Shown here piece by piece: positions 1-6,796 of a stretch of 10,937 nucleotides of DNA (positions within the stretch are counted from its first letter, which is position 1; each line of letters starts with the position of its first letter). The translations under genes were made by a program, and so were the position numbers. The notes under the pieces were generated by a model that saw nothing but the letters and a program-made list of their open reading frames with translations, did not search any database and was not told the origin of the DNA. The stretch spans positions 1 through 10,937 of the forward strand of contig DATJXI010000141.1 in NCBI GenBank assembly GCA_035500275.1, written 5' to 3'. This stretch comes from Roseiarcus sp035500275. Its GTDB lineage: Bacteria > Pseudomonadota > Alphaproteobacteria > Rhizobiales > Beijerinckiaceae.

Positions 1-990
1 GCGGCGGCTTTATGGAACGACATTCTGCGTTTCTCGATGCGGGAGGCGGGCGTCGCGGTCGCTCTCGCGCTGATCGTCCTGTTCTTCTCGCTGACCGCGC
101 CCTATTTCGCCACGACGGGGAACTTTCTCAACCTCTTTGTCCAGATCGCGATCAACACGGTGCTCGCCTCGGGCATGACCATCGTCATCCTGACCGGCGG
201 CATCGATCTGTCGGTCGGCTCGGTGCTGGCGCTCTGCACGGTCGTTGGCGCTCTCATTATGACGGACAAGAATCTTCCCGTCGCGCTCTCGGTGCCGCTC
301 GCGCTCGTCGGCTGCATGAGCGTCGGCGCGCTGTGCGGGCTCGTCAACGGCTTCGTGTGCGAGCAGTGGAAGATACCCTCCTTCATTGTCACGCTCGGAA
401 TGCTCAACGTCGCGAGCGGCGCGGCCCGGGTGACGAGCAACAACTCGACCATTACCGGGCTTCCCCAGCCCTTCGTCGATTTCGGCAATCTGATCATCTG
501 GGGCGTCTTTCCCTCGATCTTCCTCATCGCGGTCGGGGTGATCCTGATCGGCTGGTTCATCCTGCGCTACACGGTGTTCGGCCGTTTGATCTACGCCATC
601 GGCACCAACGAGGAGGCGGTCAGGCTGTCGGGCCATGCGCCGCGCTTCTACAAGATGGCCGCCTTCACCATCAGCGGGCTCACCGCCGGCGTCGCGGCGA
701 TGGTCTATCTCCTGCGCCTCAACGTCGGCAGCCCGATCGCCGGCGTCGGCTACGAGCTCAACGCCATCGCCGCGGTCATCATCGGCGGCACCAGCTTCAG
801 TGGCGGCAAGGGCTCGATCATCGGCACGCTGGTCGGCGCCTGCATCATCCAGGTCCTGACCACCGGGCTGCAATTGTTCGGCGTGGGCGACAACGTGAAG
901 CCGATCGTCATCGGCACGGTGATCGTACTGGCGGTGGTGCTCGACGCCTACCGCGACCGGTTCCTCAAGGCGATCGAGTCGCGGGGATAG
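1..990 (+). CDS. Ribose-type ABC transporter permease (5' end outside window)
   Basis: Inner-membrane permease of the BPD_transp_2 (RbsC/XylH/AraH-like) family, which forms the membrane channel of a sugar or sugar-like importer together with an ATPase and a periplasmic binding protein. The frame is open from base 1 and reads Ala-Ala-Ala-Leu-Trp-Asn-Asp before the first Met at base 37, so the true start is probably upstream. The 317 residues from that Met already cover almost the whole family length. The diagnostic motif LTGGIDLSVGS lies at residues 52-62 from the Met, followed by several hydrophobic helices. The late-family loop (GHAPRFYKMAAF, then a Gly/Ala-rich helix) and a C-terminal GGTSFSGGKGS segment are present. 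It ends with TAG, 33 bases before the oppositely oriented hydratase. Its ATPase and binding protein presumably lie to the left. The substrate cannot be told from sequence; sugars are the usual cargo, but autoinducer or nucleoside importers share this fold. Confidence 0.9.
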   Translation, partial: AAALWNDILRFSMREAGVAVALALIVLFFSLTAPYFATTGNFLNLFVQIAINTVLASGMTIVILTGGIDLSVGSVLALCTVVGALIMTDKNLPVALSVPLALVGCMSVGALCGLVNGFVCEQWKIPSFIVTLGMLNVASGAARVTSNNSTITGLPQPFVDFGNLIIWGVFPSIFLIAVGVILIGWFILRYTVFGRLIYAIGTNEEAVRLSGHAPRFYKMAAFTISGLTAGVAAMVYLLRLNVGSPIAGVGYELNAIAAVIIGGTSFSGGKGSIIGTLVGACIIQVLTTGLQLFGVGDNVKPIVIGTVIVLAVVLDAYRDRFLKAIESRG

Positions 991-1023
991 CGTGATCCCC
1001 CAGGACGATATGCGCGAAACGAG

Positions 1024-1881
1024 CTACACGAAGCGCACCTTCAGCCCCGGCAACTCAACGCCGTGAAGCGTGGTGGACCAGAGCTCGCCGGGCGCTACCG
1101 GCATGGCCTCGGTCAGGGTCCCGGTCGTCACGATCTCGCCAGCCTTCAGAGGCGCCGAATCGGGCGAGGACGCCAGAACCTCGACGAGATGCCGCAAGGC
1201 CTTGATCGGTCCGCCAAGCACGTTCGTCGCGCGTCCTTGCCTTGTGACGCCGGGGCCGCTGAGATCGATCGTGAAGCTCATAAGCGCGTGCGCCCACGCC
1301 GCACGGTTGTCGATCATGCGCTTTTCGCCGATGAAGTAGGCGCCGTGCAGGCCGTAGCCTGCGACCGAGTCGGCGGCGGCGACTTTCCACCCCGGGAAGA
1401 TGGACTGCACGATCTCGCAGCCATGCGCGACCCAGTCCACGCAGGCGAAAATCTCCTCGTCGCTCATGCCGGCTTGCGGCGCGGCTGCGAGGTGCAAGGC
1501 GATTTCCGGCTCGATTAGCGGTTCGGGCAGGCCCGCCAGGGCGAGTTCCCCGCCCATCGCTGCGAAGTCGTGGACCGTCTTGTCGAACATGTAGTTCCAG
1601 ATCGGCGCCGAGACGCCGTAGGCGCGCTGGACGTCGGGATTGGTGAAGCCGATTTTTCGCCCGACCGCCCGCTCGCCGCGCGCGGCGCGCAAGCCGAGGA
1701 CGCGGGCCGCGATCGCATAGGCCTCGCGCATGTCGAAGCCCTCGTAGTGCGACGAGAAAGGGGCGACCTGCCGCCCCGTCCCGAGAACCGCGAACGCCTC
1801 GGCGGCGATGGCCTCGATGCGCGTGTTTCTTTCCCCCTTGTCCGCCCCAGGTGAACGTTCCTCGACGGAACCGCCTCCCAA
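1024..1881 (-). CDS. 2-keto-4-pentenoate hydratase family protein (MhpD/FAH-like)
   Basis: Member of the 2-keto-4-pentenoate hydratase / 2-oxo-3-hexenedioate decarboxylase family (FAH-like fold). These enzymes hydrate or decarboxylate 2-oxo-enoates in meta-cleavage catabolism of aromatics, using a divalent metal. Numbered from the TTG start proposed here (285 aa), the family features are GRKIGFTNP near residue 74, the acidic metal-site pair in EPEIALHL (Glu124, Glu126), the third Glu in CEIV (about 156), and the C-terminal segment GEIVTTGTLTEA. The start is uncertain. Homologous chains usually begin about where this one reads TRIEAIAAEAF, yet no ATG, GTG or TTG lies there. The TTG at 1881 has GGGAGAG four bases upstream; a GTG at 1950 would add a Lys/Arg-rich tail of 23 residues. 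The gene diverges from the alpha/beta-hydrolase. Exact reaction (hydratase, decarboxylase or another FAH-like activity) is unresolved. Confidence 0.85.
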   Translation of the reverse strand: MGGGSVEERSPGADKGERNTRIEAIAAEAFAVLGTGRQVAPFSSHYEGFDMREAYAIAARVLGLRAARGERAVGRKIGFTNPDVQRAYGVSAPIWNYMFDKTVHDFAAMGGELALAGLPEPLIEPEIALHLAAAPQAGMSDEEIFACVDWVAHGCEIVQSIFPGWKVAAADSVAGYGLHGAYFIGEKRMIDNRAAWAHALMSFTIDLSGPGVTRQGRATNVLGGPIKALRHLVEVLASSPDSAPLKAGEIVTTGTLTEAMPVAPGELWSTTLHGVELPGLKVRFV

Positions 1882-1993
1882 CGCACTCTCCCAACTCTCG
1901 CCTTTCTTCAGGCTACGACGGAGCGCGCGGCGCCTCAAGCGCCTTTTCACGGCGAGTATGACCGCCTATGCGAAGCCGGATCGGGGGCGATTC

Positions 1994-2764
1994 ATGCTGC
2001 ACCATTTCTCATCCGACGGCGTTCACATCGCCTATATCGATATGCCCCCGGCCGGACACGACAAGGGCGAGCCGATCCTGCTCATCCACGGCTTCGCCTC
2101 GAACCACCGCGTCAACTGGATCAGTCCCCGCTGGGTCGATACGCTGACGAAGGCGGGGCGCCGCGTCGTAGCGCTCGACAACCGCGGCCACGGAGCGAGC
2201 CAGAAGCTCTACGCGCCCGCCCACTATCGCGCCGATCTCATGGCGCGCGACGCCGCAAATCTTCTCGCCCATCTCGGCATCGAGCGTGCCGACGTCATGG
2301 GCTATTCGATGGGCGCGCGGATCGGAGCGTTCCTGACGCTGGCGCGGCCTGCGGTCGCGCGCTCGCTCATCCTCGGCGGGCTCGGCGAGCATCTTGTCCG
2401 CGGCTACGGCCTTCCGGCCGGCGTCGCGCAGGCGATGGAGGCGCCTTCGCTGGCCGATCTGGCCGACCCGACGCAGCGGATGTTCCGCGCCTTCGCCGAA
2501 CAGACAAAGAGCGATCGTGCCGCGCTCGCCGCCTGCATCCGCGGCTCGCGGCAGAGCCTGACCCCGGCGGCGGTCGCGCGCATAGCCGCGCCAACCCTCA
2601 TTGCCGTCGGGACGCGCGACGCCGTCGCCGGCGACGGCCATAAGCTTGCCGCGATGATGCGGAACGCCGAGACGCTCGATATTCCCGGGCGCGACCACAA
2701 TGTCGCGGTCGGCGACAAGGTTTTCAAAGCCGGCGCGCTAGCGTTCCTTGAAAGGCGCGCGTGA
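1994..2764 (+). CDS. Alpha/beta-hydrolase
   Basis: A 256-residue cytosolic alpha/beta-hydrolase (Abhydrolase_1 type). The catalytic set is complete: oxyanion-hole region HGFASN at 32-37, nucleophile elbow GYSMG with Ser105, acid Asp209 in VGTRDAV, and base His235 in GRDHNV. The conserved DNRGHG stretch at 62-67 is also typical. It is likely an esterase, lactonase or C-C hydrolase. 3-oxoadipate enol-lactonases and meta-cleavage product hydrolases belong to the same superfamily, which would fit the neighbouring keto-pentenoate hydratase, but the substrate is not shown by sequence. I chose ATG 1994 because GGGGGCGA sits just upstream and the chain then begins like family members (short lead, then SDGVHIAY). 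ATG 1958 would add 12 residues. It is followed after 49 bases by the DUF4149 gene on the same strand, and it diverges from the hydratase. Confidence 0.88.
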   Translation: MLHHFSSDGVHIAYIDMPPAGHDKGEPILLIHGFASNHRVNWISPRWVDTLTKAGRRVVALDNRGHGASQKLYAPAHYRADLMARDAANLLAHLGIERADVMGYSMGARIGAFLTLARPAVARSLILGGLGEHLVRGYGLPAGVAQAMEAPSLADLADPTQRMFRAFAEQTKSDRAALAACIRGSRQSLTPAAVARIAAPTLIAVGTRDAVAGDGHKLAAMMRNAETLDIPGRDHNVAVGDKVFKAGALAFLERRA

Positions 2765-2813
2765 CGGACGCCGGTCGCGGCTTGAGAGGCGAGCTGCTTG
2801 AGGAGGGATACCC

Positions 2814-3227
2814 ATGGCGGAACTGGCGGCGGCTCTCGCGGCGGCTTCGATCGGGGCGATGATCTTCTTCTCCGGATTCATCGCGCCGACCGCGTTCCGG
2901 GCCCTGCCCGCCGAGAGCGCGGGCGCATTCGTGCGCACGCTGTTTCCGAACTATTTCCTCGTCAACGGCCTCGCGGGCGTCGTCGCGTCGCTCCTCGCCC
3001 TGCCGTCTTATGCAAGCGCGTTCCTCCTCGTCGGAGGCGCTGCGCTGGTCGCGCTTCGCATCCTGGTCGTGCCGGCGGTGAACGAGGCGCGCGACGCAAT
3101 GACGGCCGGGGACGCCCTCGCCAAGGCGACTTTCGCCCGTTGGCACCGGGCGTCGGTCGTGGTCAATCTTGCCGCGATCGCGCTTTATGCGCTGGCGGTC
3201 TGGCTTCTGCTTCGTTGGGCGGCCTGA
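2814..3227 (+). CDS. DUF4149 (TMEM205-like) small membrane protein
   Basis: A 137-residue integral membrane protein with about four hydrophobic helices (roughly residues 3-27, 47-65, 66-84 and 112-134). The short polar loops carry FRALPAES and a basic/acidic segment NEARDAMTAGDALAKATFARWH. Length, helix number and the FSGFIAPTAFRAL opening match the DUF4149 / TMEM205-like family, whose biochemical role is not established. A strong AGGAGGG site lies 7 bases before the ATG and fixes the start. It follows the hydrolase by 49 bases and precedes livG by 95 bases, so it could be the last gene of a hydrolase unit or be read through into the transporter operon. Confidence 0.8.
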   Translation: MAELAAALAAASIGAMIFFSGFIAPTAFRALPAESAGAFVRTLFPNYFLVNGLAGVVASLLALPSYASAFLLVGGAALVALRILVVPAVNEARDAMTAGDALAKATFARWHRASVVVNLAAIALYALAVWLLLRWAA

Positions 3228-3242
3228 GTCGCTCGGCGGACC

Positions 3243-3273
3243 ATCTCGACAAGCTTCTCGGAAACGTCGAGAT
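3243..3273. promoter_or_regulatory. Inverted repeat upstream of the liv operon
   Basis: Perfect 8-base arms ATCTCGAC (3243-3250) and GTCGAGAT (3266-3273) are separated by 15 bases and lie 50 bases before the livG start. The half-site spacing of 23 bases centre to centre, about two helical turns, would suit a dimeric repressor or activator. The arms could also pair as an RNA stem after the DUF4149 gene. No T-run follows, so an intrinsic terminator is not supported. Function is inferred only from symmetry and position. Confidence 0.35.
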
Positions 3274-3322
3274 TGCGTAGGAAAAGAGGTTTAGAGCCAA
3301 CAGTCTTGGGGAAGGGAGGTCC

Positions 3323-4144
3323 ATGGAGGCGTCGACGGCGCCGACCCGGATTGCTGACCGGTTTCCTGGTCCGACTCAGCCGGCGCTGCTCACAGTCGAG
3401 GGCGTGACGATGCGCTTCGGCGGCGTGACGGCCCTCGAGAATGTGAGCTTCTCCGTCGCGCCCGGCGCGATCTGCGGGCTCATCGGGCCGAACGGCGCCG
3501 GCAAGACGACGCTGTTCAACTGCGTCTCGCGGCTCTACGAACCGAACGCTGGATCGATTTACTTCGACGGCAAGGCGCTGCTCAGCTTTCGCCGCCATGA
3601 GATCGCGGCCCTCGGCGTGGCGCGCACCTTCCAGAACGTGGCGCTGTTCACCACCATGACGACGCGCGACAACGTGCGCGTTGGCGCGCATGCGCTGGCG
3701 CGGGGGGGATTTCTGGCCAACGCGCTCGCGCTTCCCTTCGTCGGCCGCGAGGAAAGAAGACTTTCGGAGCGGGCCGACGCGCTGATCGAGGAATTCCGCC
3801 TGCAGGGCGTCGCCGACCGCCCGGTCGGCGAGCTGCCTTTCGGCCTGCGCAAGCGGGTCGAGCTGGCGCGCGCGCTCGCGATCCAGCCGAAGCTCCTCAT
3901 GCTCGACGAGCCGGCGTCGGGGCTCAACCACGAGGAGGTCGAGGGCCTGGCTGAGGAGATCTGGGGCGTCCGCGAGCGGCGCCGCGTCGCCATCCTTCTC
4001 GTCGAGCATCACATGAACCTCGTCATGCGGACCTCCGACCAGGTCGTCGCGCTCGACTTCGGACGGGTCATTGCGGACGGGGCGCCGGAGGCGGTGCGCG
4101 CCAACCCGGATGTGGCGCGCGCCTATCTCGGGAGCGCTGCGTGA
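3323..4144 (+). CDS. livG: Branched-chain amino acid-type ABC transporter ATPase LivG
   Basis: Cytoplasmic ATPase that, with LivF, powers the LivHM channel of a HAAT-family importer. The 273 residues contain Walker A GPNGAGKTT (55-63), Q-loop Gln104 in ARTFQN, a degenerate signature LPFGLRKRVELARA (171-184) in place of LSGGQ as is usual for LivG, Walker B LLMLDE (191-196), and H-loop His229 in LLVEHH. The C-terminal tail GRVIADGAPEAVRANPDVARAYLG is the LivG-specific C-terminal extension. The N-terminus has about 20 extra residues before the canonical LLTVEGVTMRFGG. The start has GGGAGG close upstream. The stop overlaps the livF start in GTGA, implying translational coupling. A run of seven G occurs inside the gene at 3702-3708. 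Confidence 0.93.
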   Translation: MEASTAPTRIADRFPGPTQPALLTVEGVTMRFGGVTALENVSFSVAPGAICGLIGPNGAGKTTLFNCVSRLYEPNAGSIYFDGKALLSFRRHEIAALGVARTFQNVALFTTMTTRDNVRVGAHALARGGFLANALALPFVGREERRLSERADALIEEFRLQGVADRPVGELPFGLRKRVELARALAIQPKLLMLDEPASGLNHEEVEGLAEEIWGVRERRRVAILLVEHHMNLVMRTSDQVVALDFGRVIADGAPEAVRANPDVARAYLGSAA

Positions 4145-4857
4145 GCGCGCCGATCCTCGAGGCGAAGGGGCTCAAGGCCTATTACGGCCCCGTCCAGGCG
4201 CTGTTCGGCCTCGACTTCGTCGTCGAAGAAAGAGGCGTGACGGCGCTTCTCGGCGCCAACGGCGCGGGCAAGACGACGACATTGCGGGCGCTGAGCGGCC
4301 TCATCGCCCGCGAGGGCGACATCCGGTTGCGCGGCAAGCCGATCGGCGCGCTTTCGACCGAGGACATCGCCCGCCTCGGCGTCGCGCATGTGCCGGACGG
4401 GCGCGGCACGTTCGTCGATCTGACGGTCGACGAGAACTTGCGGCTCGGCGCTTACGCGCGGGCCGACGGGAAGGACCTCAAGCTCGATTTCGAGCGCGTC
4501 TTCGCCTACTTCCCGCGGCTTGCCGAGCGGCGACGCCAGCAGGCAGGCACGCTTTCGGGCGGCGAGCAGCAGATGCTCGCGATCTCTCGCGCGCTCCTCA
4601 CGCGGCCGAGCCTGCTCATGCTGGACGAGCCGTCGTTCGGCCTCGCGCCGATGCTGGTCGAGGAGATTTTCCGCATTCTCGCCGCGATCAACCGCGATGA
4701 GGGCGTGAGCCTGTTGCTTGTCGAGCAGAACGCTTCGCTCGCGCTCGATCTTGCCGACCACGCCGTGCTCATCGAGACTGGGCGCGTCGCCATGTCGGGT
4801 TCGGCGTTGGCCATGCGGGCGGACGGTTCCGTCCGCCGGGCCTATCTCGGCTACTAG
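4141..4857 (+). CDS. livF: Branched-chain amino acid-type ABC transporter ATPase LivF
   Basis: Second ATPase of the HAAT importer, 238 residues, pairing with LivG. It has Walker A GANGAGKTT (38-46), the LivF-type Q-loop region AHVPDGRGTF (82-91), a canonical signature LSGGEQQML (138-146), Walker B LLMLDE (158-163), and LLVEQN where the H-loop His is replaced by Gln, as is normal in LivF. The GTG start overlaps the livG stop by four bases and has GGGAG six bases upstream. The ends of the protein match family length (about 235). A perfect 20-base palindrome lies inside the last codons (4818-4837). Confidence 0.94.
   Translation: MSAPILEAKGLKAYYGPVQALFGLDFVVEERGVTALLGANGAGKTTTLRALSGLIAREGDIRLRGKPIGALSTEDIARLGVAHVPDGRGTFVDLTVDENLRLGAYARADGKDLKLDFERVFAYFPRLAERRRQQAGTLSGGEQQMLAISRALLTRPSLLMLDEPSFGLAPMLVEEIFRILAAINRDEGVSLLLVEQNASLALDLADHAVLIETGRVAMSGSALAMRADGSVRRAYLGY
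4818..4837. repeat. Perfect palindrome at the 3' end of livF
   Basis: GGCGGACGG (4818-4826) and CCGTCCGCC (4829-4837) are exact complements around TT, so the mRNA could form a strong stem of 8-9 GC-rich pairs. It ends 20 bases before the livF stop and 33 bases before the TTG start of livH. It may influence translation or processing between the ATPase and permease parts of the operon. Alternatively it may be chance in GC-rich coding DNA (it encodes Ala-Asp-Gly-Ser-Val-Arg-Arg). Confidence 0.4.
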
Positions 4858-4870
4858 GGCGGGGGCCGGC

Positions 4871-5743
4871 TTGAGCGAATTCCTCCACCAATTGGCTTCG
4901 GGGCTGGCGCTGGGAGGCGTCTACGCGATCATGGCGCTCGCGCTGGTGATGATCTACCAGGCGACCCAGCTCGTGAACTTCGCGCAAGGCGAGATGGCGA
5001 TGTTCTCGACCTATTTCGCCTGGAAGCTCATGGACATGGGCTGGCCCTATTGGCGCGCCTTTTTCGCGACGGTCGCAGTCTCCTTCATCGGCGGCATCGT
5101 GATCGAACGCTTGATCGTGCGGCCCTTCGCCAATGCGCCGGTGCTTGCTTCGATCATCGTGTTCATCGGGCTTGCGCTCATCTTCAACGCGCTCGCCGGC
5201 TGGCTCTACGGCTATTCCGTCGTCTCCTTCAATACGCCCTTCTCAGGCCGGTCGTGGTTCGGAAATGTCTACATGTCGGCGCACGAGTCGGGCGCGGTGC
5301 TGGTCAGCCTTGCGGTGCTCGCGCTTGTCTACGCGTTCTTCCGCTTCACCTCCTTGGGTCTTGCGATGCGCGCTGCGGCGCAGAACCCGACGTCGAGCCG
5401 GCTCGTCGGCATCCGGGTCGGCTGGATGCTGGCGCTCGGCTGGGGCCTTGCCGCCGCGATCGGCGCGATCGCCGGCATGATGGCCGCGCCGATCGTCTAT
5501 CTCGATCCGAACATGATGGGCGGCGTGCTGATCTACGCCTTCGCCGGCGCGGTGCTCGGCGGCATCGACAATCCGTTCGGCGCCGCCTTCGGCGGCTTCG
5601 CCGTCGGCGTCCTCGAAAATCTCATGGGCGCCTATGTCGTCGGCTCGGAGACGAAGCTCTCGGTCGCGCTCGCCATCATCATCGGCGTCCTGGTCTGGCG
5701 TCCGTACGGACTGTTCGGGCGGCGGCTCGTGGCGCGGGTCTAG
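4871..5743 (+). CDS. livH: Branched-chain amino acid-type ABC transporter permease LivH
   Basis: Inner-membrane permease of the HAAT importer, 290 residues from a TTG start. The family opening SEFLHQLASGLALGGVYAIM begins exactly at this codon, which follows a GGGCGGGGG stretch, so TTG is preferred over later ATGs. Supporting motifs are the LVNFAQGEMAMF segment (about residues 35-46), the cytoplasmic loop GLAMRAAAQNPTSSRLVGI that contacts the ATPases, and the C-terminal GGIDNPFGAAFGGFAVGVLE. About eight hydrophobic helices are visible. It starts 13 bases after livF and stops 3 bases before livM, consistent with one transcript and coupled translation. The weak start codon may lower its translation relative to the ATPases. 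Confidence 0.92.
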   Translation: MSEFLHQLASGLALGGVYAIMALALVMIYQATQLVNFAQGEMAMFSTYFAWKLMDMGWPYWRAFFATVAVSFIGGIVIERLIVRPFANAPVLASIIVFIGLALIFNALAGWLYGYSVVSFNTPFSGRSWFGNVYMSAHESGAVLVSLAVLALVYAFFRFTSLGLAMRAAAQNPTSSRLVGIRVGWMLALGWGLAAAIGAIAGMMAAPIVYLDPNMMGGVLIYAFAGAVLGGIDNPFGAAFGGFAVGVLENLMGAYVVGSETKLSVALAIIIGVLVWRPYGLFGRRLVARV

Positions 5744-5746
5744 ACG

Positions 5747-6736
5747 ATGGCGCGCGCCGACGAGCTTGCGCGGTTCGCGACGCTCGCGGTCTTCGCCGCC
5801 GGCCTCGCGTTTCCGTTCCTCGCGTCGGGCTATCATATCTATCAGGGCGCGCAGACTCTCATTTACGCCATTGCGCTGCTTGGCCTGAACCTGCTCACCG
5901 GGTTCAACGGCCAGATCTCGCTTGGGCACGGCGCCTTCTTCGCCATCGGCGCCTACGGGACGGCGGTTCTCGCCACGAAAGCGGGTCTGCCCTATTGGGC
6001 GGCGATCCCGCTCGCGAGCGTCGTCTGCTTCGTCGCCGGCTTCCTGTTCGGCTTCCCCGCCCTGCGCTTCGGCGGGCTTTACCTTGCGCTTGCCACCTTC
6101 GCGCTTGCGGTCGCGACTCCGCAGATCCTCGCCTTCAAGGGCTTCGAAGGCTGGACCGGCGGCTTTCAGGGCGTCATCCTCACGAAACCGAAGCCGCCAT
6201 TTGGCCTTCCCCTCACCGGCGACCAGTGGCTCTATCTCGTCTGCTTCTTTAGCGCCGCTTTGCTTTATTGGGCCGCCCGCAATTTGGCGAAGGGGCGCGT
6301 CGGCCGGGCGCTCGTCGCTATTCGCGACCACCCGATCGCGGCGGAAACGATGGGGGTGAACGCCGCGCTCTACAAGACGAGCTGCTTCGGGGTGAGCGCC
6401 CTCTACGCCGGGGTCGCGGGGGGCTTGAGCGCCATCGCCGTCGGCTTCGTCTCGCCTGAAAGCTTTGGCCTCGCGCTGTCGCTCTCCTTCCTGGTGGGCG
6501 TCGTGATCGGCGGGCTCGCGTCGCTCGGCGGCGTCATCTTCGGGGCGCTCTTCATCGAGTTCGTGCCCAACATCGCCGATCAATTGACCATGAGCTTCGG
6601 CGAGAGCGCCAAGGCGCTCCCTGGGGCGATCTATGGCGTGCTGCTCATTCTCGCGATGGCGGCCGCGCCGACGGGCGCGGCGGGCGCTTTGCGCATGATC
6701 TCGAAGCGCGCGGCAGGCGCGCTTGGTTTCCGCTGA
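5747..6736 (+). CDS. livM: Branched-chain amino acid-type ABC transporter permease LivM
   Basis: Partner permease to LivH, 329 residues and strongly hydrophobic. The LivM hallmark GLNLLTGFNGQISLGHGAFFAIGAY appears around residues 45-70. The ATPase-contact loop reads RVGRALVAIRDHPIAAETMGVN near residue 185, and a conserved GGLASLGGVIFGALFIE helix is near 250. Length and layout match LivM without the long N-terminal extension seen in some enterobacterial members. The ATG lies 3 bases after the livH stop with only a weak ribosome site, suggesting reinitiation. The stop is 60 bases before the binding protein. Confidence 0.92.
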   Translation: MARADELARFATLAVFAAGLAFPFLASGYHIYQGAQTLIYAIALLGLNLLTGFNGQISLGHGAFFAIGAYGTAVLATKAGLPYWAAIPLASVVCFVAGFLFGFPALRFGGLYLALATFALAVATPQILAFKGFEGWTGGFQGVILTKPKPPFGLPLTGDQWLYLVCFFSAALLYWAARNLAKGRVGRALVAIRDHPIAAETMGVNAALYKTSCFGVSALYAGVAGGLSAIAVGFVSPESFGLALSLSFLVGVVIGGLASLGGVIFGALFIEFVPNIADQLTMSFGESAKALPGAIYGVLLILAMAAAPTGAAGALRMISKRAAGALGFR

Positions 6737-6758
6737 GATTGTGTAAGATGGAAGGAGA

Positions 6759-6775
6759 GGCGGCATGAGGCCGCC
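6759..6775. promoter_or_regulatory. Small hairpin in the livM-livK gap
   Basis: GGCGGC (6759-6764) and GCCGCC (6770-6775) form a 6-pair GC stem with loop ATGAG, directly upstream of the strong livK ribosome site AAAGGAGGA (6782-6790). Such intercistronic stems can protect or separate the mRNA of a highly expressed binding protein from the permease message. A possible weak promoter, TTGGTT-15-TAAGAT (6723-6749), lies just before it, but the spacing is short. No T-run follows the stem. The role is inference. Confidence 0.35.
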
Positions 6776-6796
6776 AGACCTAAAGGAGGATCGCCT

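Noticed and set aside
10..873. Long open frames opposite and in other frames of the ribose-type permease
   Set aside because: They are Asp/Arg-rich, match no family, and arise from GC-rich codon bias; the RbsC-like frame accounts for the whole stretch.
5243..6766. 507-codon reverse-strand open frame across livH and livM
   Set aside because: Extremely Arg/Glu/Asp-rich with no domain pattern, antisense to two clearly recognised permeases; typical antisense shadow in high-GC DNA.
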